Origin: Neoconidiobolus thromboides FSU 785
Lineage: Eukaryota > Entomophthoromycota > Entomophthoromycetes > Entomophthorales > Neoconidiobolaceae
Length of the DNA: 64,000 bases
Assembly: GCA_025603075.1 (NCBI GenBank)
Contig: MU626314.1
Span: 1 to 64,000, forward strand
Direction of reading: 5' to 3'
The position numbers and the translations under genes were made by a program. Below, one piece after another: positions 22,343 through 34,573 of this stretch. Each line of letters starts with the position of its first letter. The stretch's first letter is position 1. Below the pieces are notes generated by a model, which was not told where the DNA came from, ran no database searches, and saw only the letters and a list, made by a program, of their open reading frames with translations.

Positions 22343-23029
22343 ATGGTTCTGAAATTAATTTCACTAACTTTCCTACTTTCCACGATCTCCGCTTTATCTA
22401 TAATCCCTAATATTGGATCCATCTCCCTTCTCAATTCCTTGGAGACTTCATTACCAACTGATTTCTGTCGTCATACTCTATCCCATTATAACCCAAGTCT
22501 TGTGGCTTTAATATTCAATTTAACTTCTGGAGAATGTAACTCTTGTTTTAAAGTGACTAATAATAATGGGAAATCAATGTATGTGAGGGCTATAGGGAAA
22601 GCAGAGAGTGGTATTAAGGTGAGTGAGGAAGTGTTTGAAAAATTAGTTGATGGAAATGAATCAAAATTTCAAGTGAAATGGGAAAAAGCAAATGATAAGA
22701 AATGTAATATGATGGATAAAATAGGGGATGGAAGGAAGTATAAAAATCGTGGAATGAGAGAGAGGGCTAAGAATGAAGTTGATAATGATGGGAATGATGT
22801 GATTGTTGTTCATATTCAATCGAAATCATTGGTGAAGATTAAATATATGGGAATCGATGATAGTGAGAGTGCTGGTAAAGATAAGGATGATAAGGCTATG
22901 AAATTAGGACTTCGCAATAGTAAACCAGAAGAAGGAGATAATGAAAATAATTTGATTTATCAAGAGTTACCAAAAATTAGTGGCATTAGGAATACTCGAA
23001 TTGATATTAAATTCATATTTGATGAATAA
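22343..23029 (+). CDS. Secreted double-psi beta-barrel-like protein with charged tail
   Basis: Intronless gene, 228 residues. Residues 1-18 form a signal peptide (VLKLISLTFLLSTISA). Residues ~40-115 resemble the barwin/expansin-like (RlpA) double-psi barrel: FCRHTLSHYNPSLVAL, then CNSCFKVTNNNGKSMYVRAI, GIKVSEEVFEKL and FQVKWEK. The CxxC followed by KVTNNNGKS and a later G-x-x-(V/L)-S-x-x-x-(F) pattern is typical of small fungal expansin-like secreted proteins. Residues ~125-228 are unusual, being very rich in Lys, Asp, Glu and Asn, including DDSESAGKDKDDKAMK. This part is probably disordered. No catalytic activity can be assigned; a cell-wall or host-surface role is plausible for the barrel. 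Confidence 0.62.
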   Translation: MVLKLISLTFLLSTISALSIIPNIGSISLLNSLETSLPTDFCRHTLSHYNPSLVALIFNLTSGECNSCFKVTNNNGKSMYVRAIGKAESGIKVSEEVFEKLVDGNESKFQVKWEKANDKKCNMMDKIGDGRKYKNRGMRERAKNEVDNDGNDVIVVHIQSKSLVKIKYMGIDDSESAGKDKDDKAMKLGLRNSKPEEGDNENNLIYQELPKISGIRNTRIDIKFIFDE

Positions 23030-23654
23030 ATCTTTAATTAACAATATTATAAATGTTGAACATTTGTAATATTTGATTAATAAATACATTAGTGATTTAT
23101 AAACTGAGCAGTTATTGTTTTTATTTAATATTTAACCTTATTTTTATTATATCATATTATAAAAATATTAATTGTATATATTATATATATTATATTGTAT
23201 TCTATTCCATATATATACTTAATGATAAATTTTATTATTATTGTTTATATTATTATAATAAACATTAGTTTTTTGATAAAAAAATAAAAAAATATTAACA
23301 ATTATATTATATTTAAATGTTAAAACTATTAAATAATAAACTTGCCATAGCAATTTAATCATTATTATTAAGATAGTTTTAAGTGTACTATATTATTATT
23401 AAAATAAAAACAAAGCTCAATAGTCTTATATAAAATCAATATTCTCTCTATTTATAAATTTTGAATATTTTAGTTCAATTTCAATTTCAATTTCTCTAAA
23501 AACACGAAAATTTAATAGTGACTTTCTTTTATTGATTTTTCAACCAATTAACAAGTCCAATTGATTCAATTGTCGAAATTTTAAATTTTAAAATCTTAAT
23601 TCAAAAAAGATTCACTCTCTCTATTATTATCAACTATTAATTCTATATATTATA
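23030..23654. other. Intergenic upstream of NAD synthetase
   Basis: Very AT-rich, with TATAT runs at 23175-23215. A pyrimidine-rich stretch (TTCAATTTCAATTTCTC) sits at about 23478. No gene seen. Confidence 0.55.
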
Positions 23655-26630
23655 ATGGGTCATTTAGCTATTGTAGCAACATGTTCATTAAATCAATGGA
23701 GCTTAGATTTTACTGGCAATTTAAGAAGAATTAAACAATCTATTATACAAGCTAAACAAAAAGGAGCAAAGTTAAGAATTGGTCCAGAATTAGAAATAAC
23801 GTAAGAATATTATTTATATTGATATATAGAATATAGAATATAGAATGTATTCCTATTATTAGTGGCTATGGATGTCAAGATCATTTTTTGGAAAGCGATA
23901 CTTATCTTCATGCTTGGGAATCTTTATATGAATTATTATCAGATGAATCACTTTATGACATTTTAATTGATGTAGGAATGTAAGTATAAATTAACTAATA
24001 AGAGTAATGATTTGAATTGAATTTTATTTAATAACTTAGGCCAGTACGACATAAAAATGTGAATTATAATTGTCGTGTATTTTTTTATAATAGTCAAATA
24101 TTATTAATTCGACCCAAACAATGGTTAGCCAATGATGGTAATTATAGAGAAATGAGATGGTTTACTCCTTGGTTACAACCTCATTTTATTGAAGATCATT
24201 ATTTACCTAGAATTATTAGAGAATTAAAAGGACAAGTAAGTAAAGAAAAGGAAATTAGTTTTTTTTTTAAAATTTATTATTTATAGGAAACAGTTCCATT
24301 TGGTGATGGTGTTATTTCTACTTTAGACACTTGTATTGGGGTGGATATGTGTGAAGAATTATTTACTCCTAATAGGTAATTTTATTATTATTAAATAAAT
24401 AAATTTTAATATAAATAATAGTCCCCATATCCACATGGGATTAGATGGTATTGAAATATTTACAAATGGTAGTGGTTCTCATCATGAATTAAGAAAATTA
24501 CATAAAAGGATTGAGCTAGTTAAAGGAGCTACTACAAAGGTAATAATAATAATGATACATATATTTAATAGACTTAAATTAATTAATAATTTATTTAATA
24601 TTTTTAGAGTGGTGGTGCTTACCTTTATGCTAATCAAAAAGGGTGTGATGGAGATCGAGTTTACTATGATGGTTGTTCAATGATTGCATTAAATGGGGAA
24701 CTATTAATTCAAGGAAGCCAATTTTCATTGGATGATGTAGTAAGTTATTTAATTCTCCTCTTTAAACAAAAAGCGTACAGCATACAACATACAACATACA
24801 ACTAAATACAAATAATATCTGAGTAACTAAATTTAATTTTAATCTAGGAAGTTTTAATAGCTACCGTTGATTTAGAAGCTATTCGTACTTATCGTACAAG
24901 CTTTAAAGCAAGATCATTACAAGCAGCTAATACTAAAAAATATCCAAGAATTAAGGTCAATTTTGCATTGTCAATTAATAAACCAATTCCCGGTTTAAAA
25001 CCCAGTAAACCCCAGCTACCAAGGTATCATACACCAGCAGAAGAAATTAGGTAAACAAGTTTTTATGAGTTGATAAATATATATTAATATATTTATTATT
25101 ATTATTATCATTATCAGTTTAGGGCCAGCTTGTTGGTTATGGGATTATTTGAGACGATCTAATCAATTAGGTTATTTTTTACCATTAAGTGGAGGATTAG
25201 ATTCTTGTTCAACTGCAGTTATTGTAGCATCTATGTGTGATTTAGTAATTAAAGCATGTAAAGAAAAAAGTAAGTTAATTTGTAATTTAACTGATCAGAT
25301 ATATTTATTTAAACTTTATTTTTTTATTATAGATGAAATTGTAATCAATGATGTTAAAAGAATTACTGGTTGCATACCAAAAACCGGTAAAGAATTGGCA
25401 AAGTAAGTAGTTTTTTTATTATGCACTTTATTTTTTATATTAAATTTTTAATCAATCCCAATAGCCATATTTTCCACACGGGTTATATAGGAACTGCACA
25501 TTCTGGTACAGCAACTCGACAAAGAGCTGCTAAATTAGCCGAAGAAATAGGAAGGTAAGATTTTTTTATTCACTTATATCATATTATATTATATCATATC
25601 ATATCATATGATTCATCTCCCTAATAATATCAATCCAGTCTAATATATACAAATATAGTTATCATTTAGATTTCAATATGGATAATGTAATCAGTAGTAT
25701 TCTTGCACTATTCACTTTAGTGACTGGAAATACACCAAAATTTTCAGTACATGGAGGTAGTAATGCAGAAAATTTGGCTTTACAAAACATTCAAGTAATA
25801 GTCATTATAGCCTAATACAACTACGACCATTAATTTTTTTCTATTTTAGGCACGAATGCGAATGGTATTATCTTATTTATTTGCCCAATTATTACCATGG
25901 TGTCGAGGCAAGGTAGGCGGATTATTAGTCTTAGGTAGTGCCAATGTAGATGAGAGTTTACGTGGTTATTTTACTAAATATGATTGCTCCTCAGCTGACT
26001 TAAATCCAATTGGTTCGATTTCTAAATTGGACTTAAGAATGTTTTTAGAATATGCTCATCAAGCTTTAAAGTTGGATTCGTTACCTAGGTAAGTTTAAAA
26101 AATCAAAAAAGAAAAGTTGAATATATTTTTTTTTATCAACAATTAATTTTTTCTATTTTAGCTTTTTACAAGCTCAACCTAGTGCCGAATTGATCCCAAC
26201 AATAATTAAAGAAGGAGAACTTTCGTGTGGTGAACAACTTGATGAAGCTGAAATGGGTATGACTTATAGCGAACTTTCTATCTTTGGTCAATTACGAAAA
26301 ATTGATAAACTTGGGCCTTACTCTATGTTTTTAAAATTAATATCAGAATGGGGAGATCAATCTAGCTTAAGTGAAATTGCAGTTAAAGTAAAACGGTTTT
26401 TCTTTTATTATGCAATTAATCGACATAAAATGACCACTTTGACACCAGCTTATCATGCGGAACAATATTCCCCGGATGATCATAGGTTTGATTTAAGGCC
26501 TTTTTTGTATAATCCGAAATTTGATACACAATTTGAGAAGATTGATAAAGTGGTTAAACAGTTTGAAGAAGACGAGAAAGTAAAGTCAAAAAATGAGAAA
26601 GTAATAGAGAATGAGAAAAAGGAGATGTGA
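23655..26630 (+). CDS. QNS1: Glutamine-dependent NAD+ synthetase
   Basis: Catalyses ATP-dependent amidation of deamido-NAD to NAD+, using glutamine as nitrogen donor, the last step of NAD+ synthesis. Thirteen exons start at 23655, 23863, 24040, 24287, 24422, 24608, 24848, 25118, 25333, 25465, 25659, 25850 and 26162, ending at TGA 26630. All 12 introns are 45-108 nt and keep frame. The N-terminal CN-hydrolase (glutaminase) domain has GPELEIT (Glu), [11 protein letters not shown] (Lys) and [10 protein letters not shown] (Cys), the catalytic triad. The C-terminal synthetase domain has the PP-loop [12 protein letters not shown] and the late conserved block [34 protein letters not shown] and FDLRPFLYN close the domain. 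A ~30-residue Lys/Glu-rich tail follows. About 700 residues, normal for eukaryotic enzymes. Confidence 0.96.
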
Positions 26631-27218
26631 AATTAGATTAAATGATTTTTTTAAAATAAAAATTTAAGACAAATTATTAAACTGAGATCCTATTACTTAT
26701 TTTTTAAAATTCAATGAGAATGTACATTAATATTCTGAATTATCACTCAATAATATATAATTTATTTAAAATAGTATAATATATAAACTTTAAATATTAT
26801 TACATTTATTCGAAAAATTAGTCAACTTCTATAGCTATAATTTAATAGCATTTAGTGAATTTTGTGAAAATTCTCTAGGAACTTTTACTAAATTGGGCAA
26901 TTTTAAAATGGAACAATGTTCAGTTATTGATACTTTGAATAGAATACAATACAAATTGCTTTTGTTGATAAATTTTTATTAAATTATATAATTATATAAT
27001 AACATAATTTCTTTAAATACATATATATACTTATATTATATATATAAAATCGAATAATATAAAATATATAATAAGAAATTTTGATTTTCTAATTAGTAAT
27101 TTAAGTTTACCAAGTTTATTTAAGCCAATTAAAATTATTCTAATAAAAATGAAGTCATTCAAGAGAAAAAATAATTGACTAAGGTTCCAAATATTTTTTT
27201 AAAGTTTATAATTGAAAA
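26631..27218. other. Intergenic
   Basis: AT-rich spacer between convergent-free, same-strand genes. It includes TATA-rich runs at 27000-27070. No gene seen. Confidence 0.55.
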
Positions 27219-28042
27219 ATGAGTTGGTAAACTAACTATTTGTATTAAATAATAACAAGTAATAGCAGTAATAATATAAATTGCAATAGGAAAGGATTTA
27301 AAAAAGCAGTCGATAGATTACCTCATAATTTAAAATCCAAAGTTGGGTTATCAAAAGGTAATATTGATATCTAACATTGAAAATTTATAATTTTAATTAA
27401 ATTCATTCGGTTTTATTTATTTATTTATTTATTTATTTATTTCTATTTTATTTTTAGGTGGTATTTCTCAAGATGAAGATTTTGAGCTATATGACAGTCG
27501 ATTACGTGGTATGGAAGAAGATTTTGATTTATTTTTAGGTCAATTAAATCAATACCGTAGTTGTGCTAATGGTAAATTAATTTATATTGATACTGTTAAC
27601 ACAAAAATTAATTAAACTGTGTTTTTATATAGCATTTTTAAATCATCAATATGAAATTTCAGTATTACTTTCATCATTATATGAAGCTATTGGTGATAAT
27701 GATAAAGCTAATATTCAGTCTGAATTTAAAAGAGCTATTTTATTATATTTAGAAACTTCAACAAGTATTAAAGTTACTGTTTCAGATTTATTAGTAAGTT
27801 GATAAAAATAATATAATATTTTTATTAATCTGTTTTTTATTAGTATCAATTAGATGATAGAGTAATTAAACCAACTACTGAAGTTGTATCAAATTTGAGA
27901 AGTATTCGTAAATTGATTTTAAAGAGAGCTCATAAATTAGTTGATTTAAACCGACATAGTGAAGTAGTTACTAAATTAAATAGTAAAGTCAATAGAGATG
28001 TTTCAGATGAAAAGAAATTATATAAGGTAAATAATAATAGTC

Positions 28043-28087
<45 letters not shown>

Positions 28088-28962
28088 TCATTATAATTAT
28101 GATTATGTTAATAAACTAATCTTGTTTTAATAGTATGAACAATTAACACAAATAGCAGATCAAGAATATAGTCAAATTAATGAGATATTATTAAATGATT
28201 TACCTAAATTGTTTGATTTAAAAAATGAATTTTTATATCCAATATTTATAATAAGTTTTCAAATACAACATCAAGTTAGTAGTATTTATTTTGAATCTAT
28301 GAGTCAATTAAATAAATTAAATCAATTAGATTGGAACACAAGTCCAATACAAGGCTTTGAACTAAAAAAACAAAATTATGAGCATTTATTTACTAAAATT
28401 GATTTCTTATCTAATTCTATTGGTCGTAAAGCAAGTTCTAATTTTATGGATCGATTAAAAGCAAAATCCGAAGAATCAAATAGTAGATTATCAATTAATA
28501 ATGAAAAAGATAACAATTTAAGTGGTCATCGTAACCGATTTGGGTCTATCTCTACAACAACTTCTAGTAATAATAATAGCAATAATAGTTTATTAGTACC
28601 AAAATCATTATCTCATCAACGATCTGTATCTAATCCAATTAATTTACAACCCCCACCAGCTTATAATTTAAGTGCACCAACTTCACCTATATTAAGAAAA
28701 GCACCACCACCACCTGCACCTAAATTACCTAAAGCTAGAGCACTTTATGATTATAAAGCTCAAGAAGTGGGTGATTTGGAATTTATGGAAGGAGATATTA
28801 TTGATGTTATTAAAAAAACTAATAGTAACGAAGATTGGTGGACAGGTAAATTAAAAAGTAAAATTGGGGTATTTCCAGGTAATAAAGAAATAGATTTTTA
28901 TTATTACAGGATAAATATTGATTATATTGTATTCTTTAGCTAATTATGTTGAATTGATTTAA
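27219..28962 (+). CDS. RVS167: BAR-SH3 endocytic protein (Rvs167/Hob1 type)
   Basis: A membrane-curving BAR protein acting in endocytosis and actin-patch function. Seven exons: 27219-27226, 27290-27357, 27468-27571, 27633-27793, 27844-28026, 28134-28878, 28940-28962. The tiny first exon gives MSWKGF, the classic start of this family. The BAR domain covers about residues 5-250, including SRLRGMEEDFDLFLGQ, then NAFLNHQ. A Ser/Asn/Pro-rich linker includes PPPPAPKLPK. The C-terminal SH3 domain contains ARALYDYKAQEVGDLEFMEG, EDWWTGKL and, after the last intron, FPANYVELI. The second-last intron (28027-28132) carries an (AAT)n microsatellite. It lies just upstream of BEM1 on the same strand; both act in cortical actin and polarity. 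Confidence 0.93.
28027..28132 (+). repeat. (AAT)n microsatellite within an intron
   Basis: About 15 AAT/ATA triplets at 28045-28086, in the fifth intron of the BAR-SH3 gene. The same triplet encodes the Asn run of the neighbouring BEM1 gene. Confidence 0.8.
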
Positions 28963-31488
28963 GAACAATGGGAAGAAGATAAGTTTGAGAAAGATTTTAA
29001 TTGAGTTAGAAATATGAAAGTAAAAGATATTATGTTAAATTATTATAAGAAAATTTTGAATTTTATTTTTATTATTAATTTTTAGATTGAATTTTATTTT
29101 TATTATTAATTTTTAGATTGAATCTTAATTTACAGTATAATTTTTAATAAAATTCTTTTTGTTTTAAGAAATCAAATTTCAGAATTTCAGTTCAATTGGA
29201 AATCTTTAAATTTATTAAAATTAAATTCTTTGCCCAAAAAATTAATAATTTTATGTGCATACACTTGAGTTGCATTTTATTCACTTTATTTTATTCATTA
29301 ATTTATGTGGTAAATTTTATTATTCTTTTTTTATATTTCAACTTGATAAGTGGTGAGGTTTAAAAATAAAAAGCATAATAAAAATATTAAATTATTTCAT
29401 TAAACATTTCAACTTATAAGCGGTGATGCTCAAAAAAAAAGTCCAAAAATAAATGAATTTAGTAAAAAGAGATTAAAAGTTAGCGGTATTTTATTAATAA
29501 AGAAAAGTAATAATTTTATTATTATCAAACATTTGAGCCATTATTTTCAAGCTTAATTTCTTTTAAAATTGAACTAAATTCAAACATTAAAGTTATCTTT
29601 ATCACCTTTATTGAAATTAATAAAAAAGAAAATGTAATAATTCTCCTTTTTTTGATAGTTTTAGCGAATATAAAGAAGTTACAAATAAAATATTTGACAA
29701 TTCCTTTTTCTCTTTTTATAAAGTAAAATGAAATCAGTATTTAGACTTTAAATTATTTTAATCTCATCTTAGTAATTTCAACTATTAAAAATAACTAAAG
29801 TTTTTATTAAAAAATGAATAAATTTTATTTGCATTTATAATTATTAAAAGATTTATTAAAAGATTTAAAAAATATCTCAATAATTAAACTCTATTACTAT
29901 TATTATTCAACTAAAAAAAATAGTTAACTTAGTTAAGTTAATTCAACAAATAGTAACAGTTATTAATAGTAATACTTAACTGAATTGTATATTTAAAATC
30001 AAAATTTATTTTTTTCAAAAACTTGTTTATTAATTAATTGGCAGTTAATAGAATTAAGATAACAATTTTTAAATTTTTTAAATAAAAATAAAATTTAGAA
30101 AAAACAATTCCTAAACTATACTTAGTTAAATGTAATATGATATATGATATATGATATATGTATTATTAGTATTAAAATAGAATTTAATAGGTAAAAAAAT
30201 GAAAAATCATTATTAAAAAAGATTCTATTTATTATTGTTTCGAATAAAGCCTAAATACAGAATAATAATTAATATCTTGGCAAAAATGAAAGTAATTAAT
30301 TAAGATACTTATTATTAGGTATTTGGTTTATTTAATATAATTTACCAAATGATATGAATATCACTGTAATTATTTGATAGCATATAATCAAAATCGATTA
30401 ACTTTAAAACTTAATAATTTCTTTAAACATTCAAACTACTTGAATGTCATAAATAAATGTTAAATAAAATCATTAAAATGTTCTATTAAATAATACTTTA
30501 ATTTTCCATCACTAATTAAAGCTAATAAAATTTAAGGAAATTTAATTGTAAAAAATCAACAAGTAAAGAGAGATGACATCACTTAATTCAAAAAAACTCA
30601 AACAAATTGCCAATTAAAATTAAGGGTCATTGTTATCACTATTTTATCTTGATTGTTTAAAAGAGTCTTCTAATCTATTTTGTTTTAATTTAATTTAATT
30701 TAATTTAATAACAAAGTAAAATAGAAAGTATAGAATATAAAATAAACTTCAACATGAGGCTAATAATAGCAGTTAAAACAATTTTTTTAATTAAACTAAC
30801 TTTTATTTTTATTTTGGCTAATTGGACAATTAATACTGTGCTTAAAGTAGGGGAACTTTGTATAAAAATATTCAAGTTAATTTGTTCCAATTATATTTGA
30901 TTCGATTCTTTTTATTGGTCTATTTTTATTTTACCATCTGAAGTGCTTACTTTTTTAAGCCTAAAATAAAAAAGCGTGTTATTTTAATATAAAAAATTAC
31001 TATTTTTTTAAGAAATTGAATCTGGAAGTAGTTAACTAATAGTAACTGTTGATTGGATAATAAAATAAATATAGAAAGACCCAATCTTTTTTTCCCAATT
31101 TTACATAAAAGAAAATTCAAACCACTCAATTAATTTGTAGTACCCCACGATTAAACAACATAAAATTTAATTATTTAGATTTAGGAATATTTTATAAAAT
31201 AAAAAATTAATGACATTACTTTTATCTTTTTATCTTTTTTTTATTTAATTTTTTTAATTTTCTTTTATAAAAAATTATCATTTCATTTAGTTTAATTTAT
31301 TCAATACTTCCTTAATTCATATTCTATATATACATACCTCTATTGATATAGCTATTTACAACTTACAACATATAATATATAATATATAACATATAATATA
31401 TAATATATAATATATAACATATAGTATATAACTTATAGCTTACAACTTACAACTTATAACTTACAACTTACAATTAAAATAAGTGATT
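28963..31488. other. Long intergenic stretch between BAR-SH3 and BEM1 genes
   Basis: 2.5 kb, extremely AT-rich. A 31-bp unit (TTGAATTTTATTTTTATTAT and so on) is tandemly duplicated at 29057-29118. An array of TATAATATA-like units runs from 31368 to 31435, followed by ACTTACAACTT repeats to 31475, directly before the BEM1 start. No gene seen. Confidence 0.55.
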
Positions 31489-32022
31489 ATGATGTTATCT
31501 AATGATCATGGTAAAACAACCCCTACTAATTTTACAATTACTACAAGTAATACTAGTAATTTTAAAAGTTATTCAGTAGTAAGAGCAATTCAATCTCATC
31601 AAGCTCGGAGCAATCAAGAATTTACTTTTGAATTAGAAGATTGTTTTTATATGCAAAAAATGAGCAATAATAAAGATTATTTGCAAGTAATCCATCCCAA
31701 AACTAAACAAATAGGATTAGTGCCAACATCGAAATTTGAAATGATTAAAAGTACCACTCCAAGTAAATCTAGTTTAAGAAATCAATATAAACCTAGTAAG
31801 ACTATCCTGGCTTATGTATTAATTAATTGTCATAAATTTAAAGCAGATGATTTAGAGGCATGTAGAGGGGATCCAATATTGATATTAGAAGATGTTGATG
31901 AACATTATTATTTAGCTAAATTAATTGGGAAATTAGGTTTACCTGGTAAAATATTAAAAGAAAATGTGGAAATTAAAGAAGAATTATTACCATCAGCTCC
32001 AACTTTAACTTCAAGTTTTGAA

Positions 32023-32086
<64 letters not shown>

Positions 32087-32994
32087 TAGCTGTTAATTTA
32101 AAAAAAAATAATAGTACAGGTTCAACTCAACAAAGAAATGTAATTAATGAAAGAAATAAACCTAGTTTATCTCGTCGTTCAGAATCTACACCAAATGCTC
32201 AAATTATTTCTACTATTGATGGACTTTCCGATCAATTATCTAACTGGGGTATTTTAAGTAATGATCTTAATAATCAATATAATTCAGATGAACATCACAT
32301 ACTCGATTTCAATAAAAATATAATTCCAATTGCATCCATTCTTGTAAATCAAGTTATTAACAAGAATATAATTGAATTGTTAATATTATATAGTGATTCT
32401 AGTAATCAAATAGTTCATTGTAAATCGGAACAATTACAACAGATGCATTTAAAATTATTAGAACAATTTCCCAAGGAAGCTGGCTTAACTGGGGAAGAAA
32501 GAAAACTTCCATATATTCCTACATTGGAAGAAGGACAAGCTATTAATCAACAATTTATTTCTGAACTAAAATTATATTTTATTCATTTATTAAATGTATC
32601 TAGTTATATATTAAAAAGTGATTGTTTAATTGATTTTTTTCAACAAAATCAAATTAAAATGGACAAAGGAATGAAGGAATTGAATTTAGAAGATACAACA
32701 GTAAAGAGTAAAAATAAATTAGTGACTAGTGAATGTACTCAGCGATTAAATAATTACGGTCAAATTAAAATTAAATTACAAAGTAATAACGATATGATGG
32801 CTTTTTGGTTGAAAGGAGAAGAATTAACTTTAGATATTTTATTCAATAAAATCAAAGAAAGACTTGGTTGTTTACCAAAGTCTATCTGCTACGTTAATCC
32901 TGAAAATGGTAAGAAGTCTCCTTTAGATTCATTTGAAAACTTAAAAATAGCCGTAGAACTTAATCCATCCAAATTATTTTTGGTAGCTCAATAA
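31489..32994 (+). CDS. BEM1: Bem1/Scd2 polarity scaffold
   Basis: A scaffold that links Cdc42, its exchange factor Cdc24 and PAK kinase at sites of polarised growth. It has a single exon of about 501 residues from the ATG at 31489. Domains in order: SH3-1 (~residues 30-85, VVRAIQSHQARSNQEFTFEL); SH3-2 (~105-160, ILAYVLINCHKFKADDLEAC...LGLPGKIL); an Asn run of ~22 residues (~180-200); a PX domain (~240-390, with KLPYIP); and a C-terminal PB1 domain (~423-500, GQIKIKLQSN...CYVNPENGKK). This SH3-SH3-PX-PB1 order is diagnostic. The first SH3 domain is diverged. The lack of introns contrasts with the neighbours. Confidence 0.94.
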
Positions 32995-34020
32995 ATAAGT
33001 TAACGGTAACTTTGAGTTCAATTGTATATTTCATTCCCATTTTTTATTTTAAAAATCATTTAATAGTCCTTTGACCTTATCTCTACCTCTTAATTTTCAT
33101 TTAAATAAATCAATCTTTTATTATTACTTGAATTTTTTAAGGGATTAATAATTTTTTATGGTGCTATTCAGAATAATATTGAAGAATAATCAATCTATTA
33201 TTATTATTATTTTAAATGATTAAATTAATTTAACTTAACTTAACTTAACTTAACTTGAACTATATTAAATAATCAATAATAAAATAAGTATTAAAATTAC
33301 TAGCATTAACTAGTTAACTGATAGTGAGAATAATTGTCCTTTTATTAGAAGTATTTTCCCCCTTGAAAATTCACATTGAGAAGATAATTGCATTAATCTT
33401 GAATTTCAAAACTATTTGAGTTTTTTTTACTAATCTAAATTAAGTAAAAATTCTTTTGAAATCTTCAGCAGCACAAAAAATAATCGAAAGAAGTATGATC
33501 GAAAACAAAAAACAGTTTCCACATTGTATTGTCCTATCTCTAATTTTATTAGTTTCCACTTGAGTTTGAGTTATTAAAGAATAAGTAGCATAATGAGGTG
33601 AAAGTATAAAGTTGATAATAATAATCAACATTTAATATTTAGAGCTAAATAATTTAGAAAATGGGTAATTTAAGTTATGTCACATAAGCGGAAAATGGAA
33701 TGAAAAAAGGAGTAAGAGTTATATTGAATTAGTAAAAAATAATATACGAAAATTTTATAATTCAAAGTAGAATAGGATAATATTAAGGTTAATCAGATTA
33801 TTTATTGAATGTAATGAGCTATCGTTGATAAACAATTAAATATTAAAAAGATAACTTTTATTTAAAAATAAAAGGGAATTATTATAGGCTAAATGTCCTA
33901 TAAAGTGGTTAAATTGAATTAAATCAAGCGGAAGCTAAGATAAAAAGGAGATAATGATTTTATGTAAATATAAATATAAATATAAATATAAATATAAATA
34001 TAAATAATAATAATAAATAA
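32995..34020. other. Intergenic with short tandem repeats
   Basis: Contains a pentamer array (TTAAC, five copies) at 33232-33254 and a hexamer array (AAATAT, seven copies) at 33963-34005. A 63-codon minus-strand frame at 33440-33631 has no support. Confidence 0.6.
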
Positions 34021-34122
34021 TAGAGGGTATATTTCCTTGGTTGAGAATTTTGCTAAGAATTTTTCCACTCAAATAGTGTTTAAAAAATGGAAAAGCTAAC
34101 AAAACAAAGGAAACGTTCTTAT
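34021..34122 (+). mobile_element. Degenerate MITE copy
   Basis: Core TTTTTCCACTCAAATAGTGTT and GAGAATTTTGCTAAGAATTT match the family, but the terminal repeats are eroded (TAGAGGGTATATTTCC at the left). It directly follows the hexamer array. Confidence 0.6.
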
Positions 34123-34468
34123 TAAATTTTTATAATTCAAAAGACAATAAGGTAAATTAAACTAAGTTATTAGCATTTATTGGGGCCTAAAAAATAGATC
34201 GAAAAGAATTTGAGGGACCAAATTAATTATAAAATCTTTTGATATGCTTTTTTTATGAAAAAGTTCGATTCTATATCAGAAAAATCGTCACTATTATAAT
34301 TATAACAATTGTTTCTTAGTCCTAAAAAAATAGACATACGAAATAAGAAATAAGAAACAAGAGGTATATTTTTTATTTTATATATCAAAAACAAGCAAGG
34401 AATAGAAGTTCAAAATCACATCTTCACATCCTTTTCCTAGATCTAATCTTAACTTGTTTAAAAATTAA
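34123..34468. other. Spacer between MITEs
   Basis: AT-rich, nothing recognisable. Confidence 0.5.
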
Positions 34469-34573
34469 TATGGGGATGTATTTTTGTGTTTAAGAGCTTT
34501 ACTAATAATTTTTCCACTCAATTAGCACTTAAAGGATGGAAAAAGTAATAAAGCCAAAAAAAACATCTCCATA
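34469..34573 (+). mobile_element. MITE copy with intact terminal repeats
   Basis: Opens TATGGGGATGTATTTTTGTG and closes AAAAAAAACATCTCCATA. It is one of the best-preserved members. The shared TA at both ends fits a TA target duplication with TGGGGATGT as the terminal repeat. Confidence 0.8.

Noticed and set aside
31483-31488. Upstream GTG start for BEM1 and TTG starts at 40237 (ABC transporter) and 41641 (deaminase)
   Set aside because: Eukaryotic nuclear genes start at ATG; the first in-frame ATG codons (31489, 40144, 41662) give family-like N-termini.
33963-34005. Possible CRISPR-like or satellite array
   Set aside because: It is a simple hexamer microsatellite without spacers.
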